Of a stretch of 64,000 bases of DNA, positions 9,140-19,375 are shown piece by piece. How positions within the stretch are numbered: position 1 is the first letter of the stretch; the number at the start of each line of letters is the position of its first letter. Position numbers and translations under genes: made by a program. Location of the stretch: the NCBI GenBank assembly GCA_030653035.1, contig JAUSAB010000096.1, positions 1 to 64,000 of the forward strand, read 5' to 3'. The notes below the pieces were generated by a model. It ran no database searches. It saw only the letters and a program-made list of their open reading frames with translations, and had not been told where the DNA came from. The stretch comes from Desulfocapsaceae bacterium (GTDB taxonomy: Bacteria > Desulfobacterota > Desulfobulbia > Desulfobulbales > Desulfocapsaceae).

Positions 9140-10207
9140 ATGCAGTCTCGGAAAATTATAATTGTTGACGATGAGGTGATGATAGCAGACGTGAGCAGGA
9201 GTATCTTTACTTGTGCCGGTCATCAGGTTGTGTGTGCCTATAGTGGAGAACAGGCTGTAGAGCTGGCCATGGCGTCGCGTTTTGATCTGGCCATTATTGA
9301 TGCCATGTTGCCGGGAATGAATGGGATTGAGACCTTTGAGGCTCTCAGCCTGACTTGCCCTCGTATAAAAGGGATACTGCTGAGCGGAGACCTGACTGAG
9401 GCCATGGCCCTTGAGGCTATGGATAAAGGATTCAGCAGGGTCTTTGCCAAGCCTATACAGATAAAGGATTTGCTGCAGGCTGCGCAGGGAGCTCTTGCAG
9501 AGTCTGATCTGCGAGAGGAAAACATCTATTTAAAGGGTCAGGTCTTGAAGATGCGGGCCCTGTTTGAACGCTATATGGCCCCGGAGGTGGCTGCAATCCT
9601 CTTGAATGGCCAGGATTCTCCGCTTGATGTCGCTGGCGAAGTGCGGGAGATTACCGTTTTGTTTGCTGATATCCGTAATTTTACCTTCCTGGTGCAACAT
9701 CTACATCTACAGGATTCACAGAAGTTTTTGACGGAGTTTTTTGATCTTGTGGCTGATGTTATTTCGTTAAGGCAGGGGACTCTTGATAAATTTATCGGTG
9801 ATGCTGCTTTGGCGATCTTTGGCCCACTGGTGTTGCAAGATTCACCTAATCAGTCTGCCGTGTTCGCTGCCATGGAAATCCAGAAGGGGTTTGAGGCGTT
9901 ACGTGTTAAGTGGGCTTTGAAGTCAGAGCTTTTTATGCAGATAGGTTTGGGGATTGGGATAAGTCGTGGCAATATGTATCTGGGGAATGTTGGTTCCGGG
10001 CGTCGTCTTGATTATACGGTGGTTGGCGCCGATGTCAATATTGCGCAACGCCTTGCCTCGGATACGGTGTCCGGTCAGATTCTTATTACTGAGTCAGTTT
10101 ATAGGGATGTGACGGGTGTGGTTGCGGTTCAGGAGCAAAAGACCAAATTGCTGCGAGGTCTGGAAAAAACGATCCGGATTTATTCGATTATTCCATTGGT
10201 GGGCTGA
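9140..10207 (+). CDS. Receiver-adenylate/guanylate cyclase fusion
   Basis: A cytoplasmic two-domain protein. Residues 5-120 are a CheY-like receiver (acidic pair D10-D11, phosphoacceptor D54 in IIDAMLPG, Lys in FAKPIQI). A short helical linker leads to a class III cyclase from about residue 150, with the metal-binding Asp in VLFADIRNFT and FIGDAALAIFG and the NIAQRL segment. Class III domains make cAMP or sometimes cGMP. No sensor kinase gene is adjacent, so the input is unknown. Confidence 0.9.
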   Translation: MQSRKIIIVDDEVMIADVSRSIFTCAGHQVVCAYSGEQAVELAMASRFDLAIIDAMLPGMNGIETFEALSLTCPRIKGILLSGDLTEAMALEAMDKGFSRVFAKPIQIKDLLQAAQGALAESDLREENIYLKGQVLKMRALFERYMAPEVAAILLNGQDSPLDVAGEVREITVLFADIRNFTFLVQHLHLQDSQKFLTEFFDLVADVISLRQGTLDKFIGDAALAIFGPLVLQDSPNQSAVFAAMEIQKGFEALRVKWALKSELFMQIGLGIGISRGNMYLGNVGSGRRLDYTVVGADVNIAQRLASDTVSGQILITESVYRDVTGVVAVQEQKTKLLRGLEKTIRIYSIIPLVG

Positions 10208-10254
10208 GACTGAGGATGATTGCCTGAGTATTGTTTTTGTCTCACCAATATCTT

Positions 10255-10488
10255 TTATGTATGTTTTATGCATTGTACCAGATACAGCGTGTCTCCCATC
10301 ATGACCTGGTCTCCATGGGTCAGCTTTCTGCCCCGTCTCGTTTCCACCACGCCATTTACCCATACTTCACCATTTTGTATTCGCATCTTTGCCTCCATTC
10401 CATCTTGAGCCAGATTGGCCAGTTTCAGGAATTGCCCCAGGCGAATAGGTTCTTCGGAGATAGTTATGCTGTTTACTGTTGAGGGCAT
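10255..10488 (-). CDS. Small S4-domain RNA-binding protein, YbcJ-like
   Basis: A 77-residue protein made almost only of an S4 fold: IRLGQFLKLANLAQDG, then VWVNGVVETRRGRKL and a GDQVMMGDTLY strand. This is the small YbcJ/YaaA-like group of RNA-binding proteins, thought to contact structured RNA such as rRNA. Convergent with the cyclase gene, 47 bases apart. Confidence 0.85.
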   Translation of the reverse strand: MPSTVNSITISEEPIRLGQFLKLANLAQDGMEAKMRIQNGEVWVNGVVETRRGRKLTHGDQVMMGDTLYLVQCIKHT

Positions 10489-10888
10489 GATGGGTGTGGT
10501 GGCCGTATTTAAATTGATGAGCGGTCGTTAAGGAATGGGCAATACTTTTTGGGGATTATTCTCTTCAATAAAAAAATATTGATTTGATGGTGTCTTTTAA
10601 TTTCAGGAAAGGAGAGATAGTGTTAAATGATAAATTCATTGTATAATATTTGTTTGGTAAATCAAGATATTCTGGATAAAGTGAGTGAATATTATGCATG
10701 ATGAAGACCGACTCTCTTTGTTCAAAAGGATAGCAGGTTTCAATCTATCGTGAAAAATGATCTTGTTATTTGAATGGGTGAGGTTATTGGTCAAGATGGA
10801 AAATTAAGGAATATTGTCGAATTTTTTAGGACGTCTTGAATGGGAAGCGTGTTTGTATTGTTGGTGTTTTCAGTGTGAGGTGAGAGTA
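10489..10888. other. Non-coding gap, AT-rich
   Basis: About 400 bases of low-GC sequence between the S4 gene and gabD. No convincing ORF, terminator or repeat. A TTG-initiated extension of the gabD frame to 10814 has no ribosome site and was not accepted. Confidence 0.5.
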
Positions 10889-12343
10889 ATGGAATTGCAA
10901 GATCCTGCCTTGTTCAGGCAGGAATGTTATATCGATGGTGCCTGGGTTACGGCGCAGGAGTCCTTTGAGGTTATTGATCCCGCAGATGGTAAAGTTATTG
11001 GGAGGGTGCCGTCCCTTGGGCAGGAAGCGACCAGGAAGACTGTTGCCGCTGCCAGTGCGGCCTATCCTGGCTGGAAGGCCTTGACAGCCAAGGAACGTTC
11101 CGTGATTTTGAAACGCTGGCATGCCTTGATTGTTGAGCATAAGGACGATCTGGCTATGATCATGACTCGTGAGCAAGGGAAACCTCTGGCCGAGGCCGCG
11201 GGGGAGGTTCTGTACGGTGCATCCTATATTGAATGGTTTGCCGAAGAAGCCAAACGGGTGTATGGCGACACTATCCCCACGACCCAGCAAGGTAAACGGA
11301 TGATAGTCCTCAAGGAGCCGGTGGGGGTCTGCGCTGCCATCACTCCGTGGAATTTTCCTTCCGCCATGATCAGCCGTAAGGCCGCGCCGGCCCTGGCGGC
11401 TGGTTGTCCGGTAATTGTCAAGCCGGCGGCCCAAACGCCTCTGTCTGCCCTGGCCCTGGCCGAACTTGCTGACCGCGCCGGTTTTCCCCGTGGTGTGTTT
11501 AATGTTATTACCGGTCCTGCCTCAGAAATCGGCAACGAGTTAACCAGTAATCCTCTAGTGCGCAAACTGAGTTTTACTGGTTCTACCCCGGTGGGAAAAC
11601 TGCTCATGGCCGCCTGTGCCGGCACAGTGAAGAAGATCTCTCTGGAGCTTGGCGGGCACGCTCCTTTTATCGTTTTTGATGACGCAGATATCGATCAGGC
11701 GGTAGCCGGAGCCTTGGCCTCCAAATATCGAAATTCAGGACAGACGTGTGTCTGTGCTAACCGTTTTCTTGTTCAGGAAGGAGTTTATGAGGCTTTTGCC
11801 ACCAAGCTGGCAGCCGCAGTTCGTTCCGAATTTCGGGTGGGGCCAGGAGTGGAAAGGGGAAATAATCAAGGGCCGCTGATTGATCTGAATGCGGTGATCA
11901 AGGTTGAAGGGCAGATTCAGGATGCCCTGCAAAAAGGGGCCCGGCTGGTAGTTGGCGGTAAGCGGATTGGGGAAAAAGGTTTTTTCTTTGAACCAACCGT
12001 GCTTGTTGACGTGACCAGTGAGATGAGGATAGCTCGGGAAGAGACCTTTGGCCCGGTGGCCCCGATTTTTGTCTTTAAGGAAGAGGCGGATGCGGTCAGG
12101 ATGGCCAATGATTCTCAATATGGGTTGGCCTCTTATTTTTATAGCCGTGATATCGGCAGGGCCTGGCGCGTTACCGAGGCCCTCGAATATGGCATGGTAG
12201 GTGTGAATACTGGAATCCTTTCTTCTGAGGCCGCGCCCTTTGGCGGGATGAAGGAATCGGGCATAGGGCGTGAGGGATCAAAGTATGGCATTGATGAGTA
12301 TCTGGAACTCAAATATATGTGTATTGGCGGGATTGATTTGTAG
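10889..12343 (+). CDS. gabD: NAD(P)-dependent succinate-semialdehyde dehydrogenase
   Basis: A 484-residue aldehyde dehydrogenase. The NAD-site and fold motifs are TPWNFPSAMI, KPAAQTPLSA and SFTGSTPVGK; the catalytic Glu is in ELGGHAPF and the catalytic Cys in SGQTCVCANR. These match GabD-like enzymes that oxidise succinate semialdehyde, although close relatives use other aldehydes. ATG 10889 has GAGG about 9 bases upstream. No gabT is adjacent. An integron cassette starts 87 bases past the stop. Confidence 0.9.
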   Translation: MELQDPALFRQECYIDGAWVTAQESFEVIDPADGKVIGRVPSLGQEATRKTVAAASAAYPGWKALTAKERSVILKRWHALIVEHKDDLAMIMTREQGKPLAEAAGEVLYGASYIEWFAEEAKRVYGDTIPTTQQGKRMIVLKEPVGVCAAITPWNFPSAMISRKAAPALAAGCPVIVKPAAQTPLSALALAELADRAGFPRGVFNVITGPASEIGNELTSNPLVRKLSFTGSTPVGKLLMAACAGTVKKISLELGGHAPFIVFDDADIDQAVAGALASKYRNSGQTCVCANRFLVQEGVYEAFATKLAAAVRSEFRVGPGVERGNNQGPLIDLNAVIKVEGQIQDALQKGARLVVGGKRIGEKGFFFEPTVLVDVTSEMRIAREETFGPVAPIFVFKEEADAVRMANDSQYGLASYFYSRDIGRAWRVTEALEYGMVGVNTGILSSEAAPFGGMKESGIGREGSKYGIDEYLELKYMCIGGIDL

Positions 12344-12466
12344 GAAGCAGGGTACTATGTCATTTGGTGGTGACTGTAACCAAGAATCTTCTCGACAAAT
12401 TGAGATCTTTAAACTAATTATACTTTATGGTTAGACCTCTGCCTATCATCTCAGGAAGTCAGCGCA

Positions 12467-12811
12467 ATGAGCGATGCTTACGTAGTCGGATATATCACAG
12501 TGAAGAATATCGAAAAGTGGGCAGAGTACCGCAGCCAAGTCCCAGACACTCTGGCCCCATGGGGTGCCGAACTTGTCTTTCGAGGTAACCAAGTTGCAGT
12601 TCTTACGGGGGAGAATCCGCACTCCGATATCGTCGTTATCCGCTTCCCTGATATTGCTGCGGTCAATGGTTGGTGCACATCACCAGCTTATCAAGCGCTA
12701 ATTCCTCTGCGGCGGCAAGCGGCGGAAATGGTTTTTTCTCCTATGAAGCATAGCAGTCTGACCCTACGCTCAAGTGGGGCTGCGCGAATAACCCCTCGCG
12801 CAGCCCCTTAG
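12467..12811 (+). CDS. DUF1330 (ferredoxin-like barrel) cassette protein
   Basis: A 114-residue protein. Residues 5-90 match the dimeric alpha-beta barrel family DUF1330 (YVVGYITVKN, YRSQVPDTLAPWGA, DIVVIRFPDIAAVNGW), whose members are small enzymes or stress proteins of unclear substrate. The last roughly 20 residues (after FSPMKHSS) are encoded by the attC palindrome itself and the stop codon lies inside it, so the tail is probably not functional. ATG 12467 follows AGGAAG closely. Confidence 0.85.
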   Translation: MSDAYVVGYITVKNIEKWAEYRSQVPDTLAPWGAELVFRGNQVAVLTGENPHSDIVVIRFPDIAAVNGWCTSPAYQALIPLRRQAAEMVFSPMKHSSLTLRSSGAARITPRAAP

Positions 12812-12824
12812 CTCCACGTTAGAA
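12756..12824 (+). other. attC recombination site
   Basis: Left end GTCTGACCCTACGCTC and right end GCTCCACGTTAGAA are imperfectly complementary. An inner stem GGGGCTGCGCG pairs exactly with CGCGCAGCCCC across a 10-base loop. The CCACGTTAG right end is the typical attC core context. This is a textbook-like attC site that folds as one strand. Confidence 0.85.
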
Positions 12825-12968
12825 GCCATTATGAACTCATCGTAACTTTATTGACCATTTCATTATGGCTTCTTATGTTGTTTTTGCCTTCCAGACGATG
12901 ATAGTATTTTCTTGTAACGGTTTTAGAATGTAAAGATTGATTTTTTCTTGGATAAGGGAGATGGTATT

Positions 12969-13445
12969 ATGCGATACACGAAAACACAAAACAAGGTAGC
13001 TTTTTTTCTGCTTGTAGTTTCCACGTTGCTGGTGAGTAGCTGTGCGCCTATGGGAAGCAGCAGCGACACTCCGCCCCCGATGGAAAATCTTCCAGCATTG
13101 TCTAACTTTGTTGGAGAGTATCGTGACATCGAACTCCCCACTGATATGAAATATGACCACAAAAAAAGCCTGGTTGTCCGCACCGATTCCTTTACCGGCG
13201 GGGTGTTTTATTTTAGCGGTAAGGTGCAACGTGACTCATTGAGAAGTTTTGTTGTATCTTCCATGCAGAAGAATGGCTGGAAGCGGGCTGGTGAGGTTTC
13301 GTATGACAGTGTTTTGTTGGCCTTTACCAAACCTAACAAGTCCTGCACGGTTGTCCTTGAAGAGGGCTTCGGCGGGTCATTTGGTTCAACCTATGCGGCT
13401 ATCTATGTCGCTGAAGATGTTGCTGCAGGTTCTGGTCGTCCTTGA
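12969..13445 (+). CDS. Small lipoprotein, unknown
   Basis: A 158-residue protein with a positively charged start, a hydrophobic stretch and lipobox LLVSSC (Cys near residue 25), so probably a lipoprotein. The mature part contains DMKYDHKKSLVVRTDSF and GGVFYFSGKVQRDSL, beta-rich and soluble, ending in a Gly/Ala-rich tail. It resembles short DUF4810-like or envelope lipoproteins only vaguely. ATG 12969 follows AAGGGAGA, which is why the 12948 start was rejected. Confidence 0.7.
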   Translation: MRYTKTQNKVAFFLLVVSTLLVSSCAPMGSSSDTPPPMENLPALSNFVGEYRDIELPTDMKYDHKKSLVVRTDSFTGGVFYFSGKVQRDSLRSFVVSSMQKNGWKRAGEVSYDSVLLAFTKPNKSCTVVLEEGFGGSFGSTYAAIYVAEDVAAGSGRP

Positions 13446-13538
13446 TGCGATGAGGGGGTACGGTTCAGGCGAGAATCCTGCCGTGTCTTTGTTGAAAATA
13501 TGCTGATTTGCTGAGCAGATCTTGTCATTGTTGTAAGT

Positions 13539-13580
13539 TGCCGCTATGCCGTACCTGGTATAGCGGCAGTTTTGTTTTTT
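13539..13580 (+). terminator. Intrinsic terminator after the lipoprotein gene
   Basis: TGCCGCTATGCC pairs with GGTATAGCGGCA across a short loop, then TTTTGTTTTTT. This is a strong stem plus U tract about 95 bases after the lipoprotein stop. Confidence 0.75.
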
Positions 13581-13695
13581 GGGGAGTCATTACGCAAAAA
13601 ACAGCTTGTTTTCTGAATATTTTGTTGTGACGGCCATAAACGGCAGCATATTGCTTCCTTTGTAGAGGTGGGTATGTTTTTTACTGGAGGTTGAT

Positions 13696-14596
13696 ATGAA
13701 GGCGCTTGTTACCGGGAGTACAGGATTTGTGGGGATGCATCTGATGCGCAGATTGGATCAACCGATTGCAGTTGGCCGCAGTCTGGAAAAGATCAGGTAG
13801 CGGCTTGGGCTTGGAAGCGTGGAGGCGCGACTTTGGGATCCGGGTCGACCAGTGGAATCCTCACTTCTGGCTGGAGTGGATACGGTCTTTCATCTGGCCG
13901 GGGAGTCTGTCTTTAATGGTCGCTGGAATGTGCCCAAGAAAGAGAAGATCCGGGCCAGTCGGGTGGATGCTACCAGGCGTCTGGTGGAAGGCATTGCATC
14001 CTGTGCTCAACCGCCAAAAAAAATACTGATCTGTTCTTCGGCTATTGGTTTTTATGGTGATCGTGGTACTGAAAAACTTACTGAGACCTCGGTTTCTGGA
14101 AATGATTTTCTGGCTGGTGTTTGCGAGGCCTGGGAGCATGAGGCCCTGCGAGCACAGGACTTTGGGGTTCGGGTGGTATGTGTCCGCACCGGGGTGGTAA
14201 TGGGCAAAGGTGGCGGGGCTTTGGCCCAGATGCTGCCCCTGTTCAGGATGGGGCTGGGCGGCTGCTGGGCAATGGTTGTCAGTATATGTCCTGGATTCAC
14301 ATTGATGATCTGGTGGGGGCATGCTCTATGCAGCCGAGCATGATGGGTTTAGTGGCCCGGTAAATGGTGTGGCTCCTGAACCGGTAACGAACAGAGAGTT
14401 TACCAGAATTCTGGCTCAGTTGCTGCGTCGCCCCGCTTTCTTCCCGGTTTCAGGCTTTGTCCTTCAGCTGGCTCTTGGTGAATTTGCCACCGTTCTGCTT
14501 GCCTCGCAACGGATTATTTCCGAGAAGATAAGTTAGACGGCTTGTTGCCGGTTTGTTTTTTCGGCATTGAAGGAAGCACTGGAAGACCTTTTGTGA
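13696..14596 (+). pseudogene. Decayed TIGR01777-family epimerase
   Basis: The start reads MKALVTGSTGFVGMHL, an NAD(P)-binding epimerase Rossmann motif, and later VFHLAGESVF, SSAIGFYGDRG, FLAGVCEAWEHEA and WIHIDDLVGA are family signatures of the YfcH/TIGR01777 group. An in-frame TAG at 13798-13800 interrupts the gene after residue 34. At least two frameshifts follow near 14240-14330, and another near 14525 moves the expected LKEALEDLL ending (stop 14594-14596) out of frame. Several independent lesions make this a pseudogene, not a recoded gene. Confidence 0.9.
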
Positions 14597-14735
14597 TGTT
14601 ATGTCTCAGTCAATCGGTACCTTTTTGGATAACGCTTTTGCCGTCCCTGTCTCGTAGTAACATGGTGTTTTCTGTATTTATTTCGTCATGAATGAATGAA
14701 GAAACTAATGAAGAAACTGTAAAAGCGGTGAAGAT

Positions 14736-15284
14736 ATGGGCAAGTGTTTGTTGTGGTTGATGCTGATTTTGAGTGTACTCGCCGAAGATTGTCTTGCTGG
14801 CAATGATCCCTATGTCCTTCAGCTCCAGGAGCTTGCCGGTCAGGGTGATGATGAGTCCCGATTTGCCCTGGCCCTGCTCTATGAGTATGGCGAGCAGGGA
14901 GTGGCCCGTGACCCTGAAAAGGCAGTTGCCTTGTTTTTGCAGGCGGGCCAGGCAGGGATGCCGGCCGCCTGTCTCTATCTGGGGATCAAATATGAAAATG
15001 GCAGTGGTGTGGTCAGAGATCCTGCTGCGGCAGGCCATTGGTATGGCTGTGCCGCCAGGAAAGGGTGGGCTATGGCCCAATTCTTTCTGGCGGAGTTGTA
15101 TAGAAATGGCAAAGGGGTAAGGCGGGATTATAGCCTGGCCCTTGCCTGGTATGGCCTGGCGGAAGAACAGGGATATCCTGGGGCCAAAGAGGCCGTGACG
15201 CAGCTGGGGCAGGAGGTGAGCGATGCTGAACAAGAAAGGGCAGCCTCTCTTCGTTCGGGGCTTCTCAAACTTGACACTCAATAA
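14736..15284 (+). CDS. Sel1-like repeat protein, exported
   Basis: A 182-residue protein with an N-terminal signal peptide (hydrophobic LLWLMLILSVLAED) followed by about three Sel1/TPR-type repeats (ALLYEYGEQGV, YLGIKYENGSGV, FFLAELYRNGKGV). Sel1 repeats form alpha solenoids that bind proteins, often in secretion or signalling. No cofactor or catalytic site is present. The protein has no obvious partner in its neighbourhood. Confidence 0.85.
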   Translation: MGKCLLWLMLILSVLAEDCLAGNDPYVLQLQELAGQGDDESRFALALLYEYGEQGVARDPEKAVALFLQAGQAGMPAACLYLGIKYENGSGVVRDPAAAGHWYGCAARKGWAMAQFFLAELYRNGKGVRRDYSLALAWYGLAEEQGYPGAKEAVTQLGQEVSDAEQERAASLRSGLLKLDTQ

Positions 15285-15459
15285 AAACAGGGAATAAAGA
15301 AGGTGGTTTCAGAGCTGTCCTAATGTCTTTTTTTGTGTTCCTTCATTCTTGTGCTAATGATTGACTTTAAGGCGTCTGTTGACTATGTTATTTCGGTTGT
15401 TCCTTTGAGAAATAATGGTTTGTGCCGAAGCACATTGTCAAAACACCTTATATTGATAG

Positions 15460-16800
<1,341 letters not shown>

Positions 16801-16917
16801 GTTTGTATTCAGATAGATAGATTAAAGGTAAAAGAATTGAGTTGCACTAAGGGTACTCGATAAGAGAGTCAACCGTTGTGACAAAATAATGTTGTCATCG
16901 GGATGGCAAAAACTGCA

Positions 16918-16973
16918 TAAATAGTTGTAATGAAATTGTCGGAGAACAGTGGCTATTTCGTAACGACTTCTAA
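16918..16973. repeat. Palindromic intergenic element, degenerate copy
   Basis: Left AAATAGTTGTAATGAAAT and right ATTTCGTAACGACTTCTAA form an imperfect hairpin with the conserved GTAACG-type arms seen in the other copies. It lies in the leader of rpoZ, 18 bases upstream of its start. Confidence 0.6.
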
Positions 16974-16990
16974 GAAAACGAGGGTATTGT

Positions 16991-17257
16991 ATGGCAAGAA
17001 TTACGGTGGAAGATTGTTTGGCACAAATTGGTGATGACAATCGGTTTAATCTGATTCATCTTACTGTTCAACGCATTAAACAGCATCGACATGGCGAACC
17101 TTTTCTGGTACCAGGGGATAATAAAGAGATTGTCATGACCCTACGGGAAATCGCAGCGAACAAGGTTACCTTTAAGAATATCAAAGGGCTGACAGATCAC
17201 TCACGGAAGGAAGGTCTGGATAACTGCGTTTCTAATGAACAGGACGTTGTCGCATAA
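16991..17257 (+). CDS. rpoZ: RNA polymerase omega subunit
   Basis: An 88-residue protein starting MARITVEDCLAQI, with DNRFNLIHLTVQRIKQ and KEIVMTLREIAANKV. This matches omega, which helps fold beta-prime and, with DksA-type factors, senses ppGpp in many bacteria. It lies 24 bases before dnaJ. Confidence 0.9.
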   Translation: MARITVEDCLAQIGDDNRFNLIHLTVQRIKQHRHGEPFLVPGDNKEIVMTLREIAANKVTFKNIKGLTDHSRKEGLDNCVSNEQDVVA

Positions 17258-17281
17258 TCTTGTTTTGTACGAGTTAGAAGA

Positions 17282-18418
17282 ATGCCAAGAGATTATTATG
17301 AAGTATTGTCTGTAAGCCGAAACGCAAGCAGCAGCGAGATTAAGAAGGCGTATCGGACGCTTGCCATGAAGTATCATCCGGATCGGAGTCCGGATGATAA
17401 AGAGGCGGAATCCCTTTTTAAAGAGTGTGCTGAGGCCTACGAGGTGCTCAGTGATGTCCAGAAACGAAAGATCTATGATACCTATGGGTATGAAGGCCTG
17501 AAGAGTAGTGGATATCAGGGCCCGGGTAATTTTGAAGATGTTTTTTCGGGTTTTGGCGATCTGTTTGGTGATCTCTTCGGGAGACGGGGTGGTGCGCAAC
17601 CGAGGCGCGGGGGGCCGGTTCCTGGCAATGATCTGCGTTATGACGTTACTATCTCGTTCATGGAGGCCATGCATGGTGTGGCCAAAGAGGTGGAACTGAC
17701 CAGGCGTGATACCTGTTGGAGCTGTGAAGGTTCAGGGTGTCGTCCTGGTCACAAGAGAGAGACCTGTCCTCTTTGTCATGGACGGGGTCAGGTGATCCGC
17801 TCGCAAGGATTTTTCCAGGTTAGTTCTCCCTGTCCGCAATGTCATGGCGAGGGAGAGATTATTACCGACCCTTGTACCGACTGTAATGGCTCTGGGCTGG
17901 TGAACAAAAGCAAAAAGGTTTCAATCAAAATCCCTGCTGGTGTTGACCATGGTTCCCGGATGCGCTTGCGCGGAGAAGGTGAGGGCGGTCGTCGTGGCGG
18001 GGCTACTGGTGATCTCTATGTGGTTATCCATGTGGAGGAACATGAATTTTTTAAACGGGAAGGGGATACTATTTACTGCCGTTTTCCCGTGTCCATGACT
18101 CAGGCCGCCCTTGGATGCAAGGTAGAGGTGCCAACGATTCATGGTAAAAAGAATTTGAAGATTCCTGCAGGCAGCCAGTCTGGAGTCATGTTCACCCTAC
18201 GTCATGAAGGCGTTCCCAGTCTGCGTGGCAGTAAACGTGGGGATATGGTGGTAGAACTTCAGGTGTTGACGCCTGTCAATCTGTGCGATGAACAGAAAGA
18301 ACTCCTTGAGAAGTTTGATGATTTGTGCAGAGAGCATGGGCACCATAAAGAACAGGAAGGTTTTTTTAGTCGACTCTTTAATGAAGTCCTTGGTAAAAAG
18401 ACTAAAGAGGAAGAATAG
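17282..18418 (+). CDS. dnaJ: Chaperone DnaJ
   Basis: A 378-residue Hsp40 co-chaperone of DnaK. The N-terminal J domain carries the HPD tripeptide (YHPDRS), then a Gly/Phe-rich linker, four zinc-binding CxxCxGxG repeats ([32 protein letters not shown]) and a C-terminal substrate-binding beta-sandwich. No dnaK or grpE is adjacent. It lies 24 bases after rpoZ and 6 before moaC, so it is almost certainly in the same operon. Confidence 0.97.
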   Translation: MPRDYYEVLSVSRNASSSEIKKAYRTLAMKYHPDRSPDDKEAESLFKECAEAYEVLSDVQKRKIYDTYGYEGLKSSGYQGPGNFEDVFSGFGDLFGDLFGRRGGAQPRRGGPVPGNDLRYDVTISFMEAMHGVAKEVELTRRDTCWSCEGSGCRPGHKRETCPLCHGRGQVIRSQGFFQVSSPCPQCHGEGEIITDPCTDCNGSGLVNKSKKVSIKIPAGVDHGSRMRLRGEGEGGRRGGATGDLYVVIHVEEHEFFKREGDTIYCRFPVSMTQAALGCKVEVPTIHGKKNLKIPAGSQSGVMFTLRHEGVPSLRGSKRGDMVVELQVLTPVNLCDEQKELLEKFDDLCREHGHHKEQEGFFSRLFNEVLGKKTKEEE

Positions 18419-18424
18419 CTGTTT

Positions 18425-18916
18425 ATGAGCCAGATGGATAAAGATTCAGGATTTACTCATTTTGATGGCGATGGCAATGCCAGAATGGTTGATGTCAGCG
18501 GCAAGAATGAGTCTGACAGGGTAGCTCTGGCTGCAGGGAGTATAAGCATGTCGGCGTCGGCATATGCCCTCGTGAAGAGCGGTTCCATGGCAAAAGGTGA
18601 TGTCCTGGGTGTCGCCCGGCTTGCGGGGATTATGGCCGCTAAAAAGGTTGATGAACTTATTCCGCTTACTCATCCGTTGATGATTACCAAGGTCAATGTG
18701 GACTTTGTCTTTCATGATGAGGATTGTGCCATCGAAATCCAGGCAACAGTCGGGATCTGTGGCAAGACAGGTGTGGAGATGGAGGCCTTGACAGCAGTCT
18801 CAATGGCGGCCTTGACTATTTATGATATGTGTAAGGCAGTTGATAAAACCATGGTGATCAACAATATTCGTCTGTTGAAAAAAACAGGTGGTAAAAGCGG
18901 AACCTTTGTTCGCTAA
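18425..18916 (+). CDS. moaC: Cyclic pyranopterin monophosphate synthase accessory protein MoaC
   Basis: A 163-residue enzyme of molybdenum cofactor synthesis that works with MoaA to make cyclic pyranopterin monophosphate from GTP. Signatures: [20 protein letters not shown] with the substrate-binding His and [11 protein letters not shown] with the catalytic Lys close by in MCKAVDK. The other moa genes are not in the window. It sits 6 bases behind dnaJ. Confidence 0.95.
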   Translation: MSQMDKDSGFTHFDGDGNARMVDVSGKNESDRVALAAGSISMSASAYALVKSGSMAKGDVLGVARLAGIMAAKKVDELIPLTHPLMITKVNVDFVFHDEDCAIEIQATVGICGKTGVEMEALTAVSMAALTIYDMCKAVDKTMVINNIRLLKKTGGKSGTFVR

Positions 18917-18989
18917 GAATATAGAGATTACTTTTTTCTGTACTTTATGAACCCTTACAGGGTTGCTGGATAATTTGAGGGAGGAGTGA

Positions 18990-19373
18990 ATGGAGCAGAA
19001 AGAGCTGGATCGCTACAGAAAGCTGCTTGAGGATAAACGTGCGGAGATCCTGAGTGAAGCGGAGCGGACACTGATTGAAATGACTGGTCAGAGTGGGAGT
19101 ATTCCCGATCCTAATGATCGGGCAAGCGCTGAGGCCGATCGGAGTTTTGAACTTCGTATCCGTGATCGTGAACGAAAACTGCTGCCCAAGATTGAGGATG
19201 CCCTTAAGCGGATTAAGGACGGCACCTTTGGCGCATGTGAGGGATGTGGTGAGGAGATTGGCATGAAGCGCCTTGAGGCCCGGCCTGTCACCTCTTTGTG
19301 TATTGATTGCAAAACCCTTCAGGAAAAGAAAGAAAAAGGTCATGGCGCCCATGGTATCCACGAAACAGAATAG
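18990..19373 (+). CDS. dksA: DksA/TraR-family zinc-finger regulator
   Basis: A 127-residue transcription factor. A coiled-coil N-terminal half (LDRYRKLLEDKRAEIL) with DPNDRASAE at its turn is followed by a four-Cys zinc finger (CEGCGEEI and CIDCK). DksA binds the secondary channel of RNA polymerase and, with ppGpp, adjusts initiation. The acidic tip residues are present in DPND. The gene ends two bases before galT begins. RpoZ in the same run is a known ppGpp partner of this regulator. Confidence 0.9.
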   Translation: MEQKELDRYRKLLEDKRAEILSEAERTLIEMTGQSGSIPDPNDRASAEADRSFELRIRDRERKLLPKIEDALKRIKDGTFGACEGCGEEIGMKRLEARPVTSLCIDCKTLQEKKEKGHGAHGIHETE

Positions 19374-19375
19374 CC

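Larger units (their letters stand above)
12430..12824 (+). mobile_element. Single integron gene cassette (DUF1330 cargo)
   Basis: About 390 bases flanked by GTTAGA cores: GTTAGAC at 12430 and GTTAGAA at 12818. The right core ends a convincing attC palindrome (12756-12824). One gene occupies the interval, with little leader, as is usual for cassettes. No integrase gene is nearby, so the cassette probably arrived at a secondary site or the integrase was lost. The structure is seen directly; the history is inference. Confidence 0.75.

Noticed and set aside
13798-13800. Amber TAG in the epimerase as a pyrrolysine codon
   Set aside because: The same gene has several later frameshifts, so it is a pseudogene.
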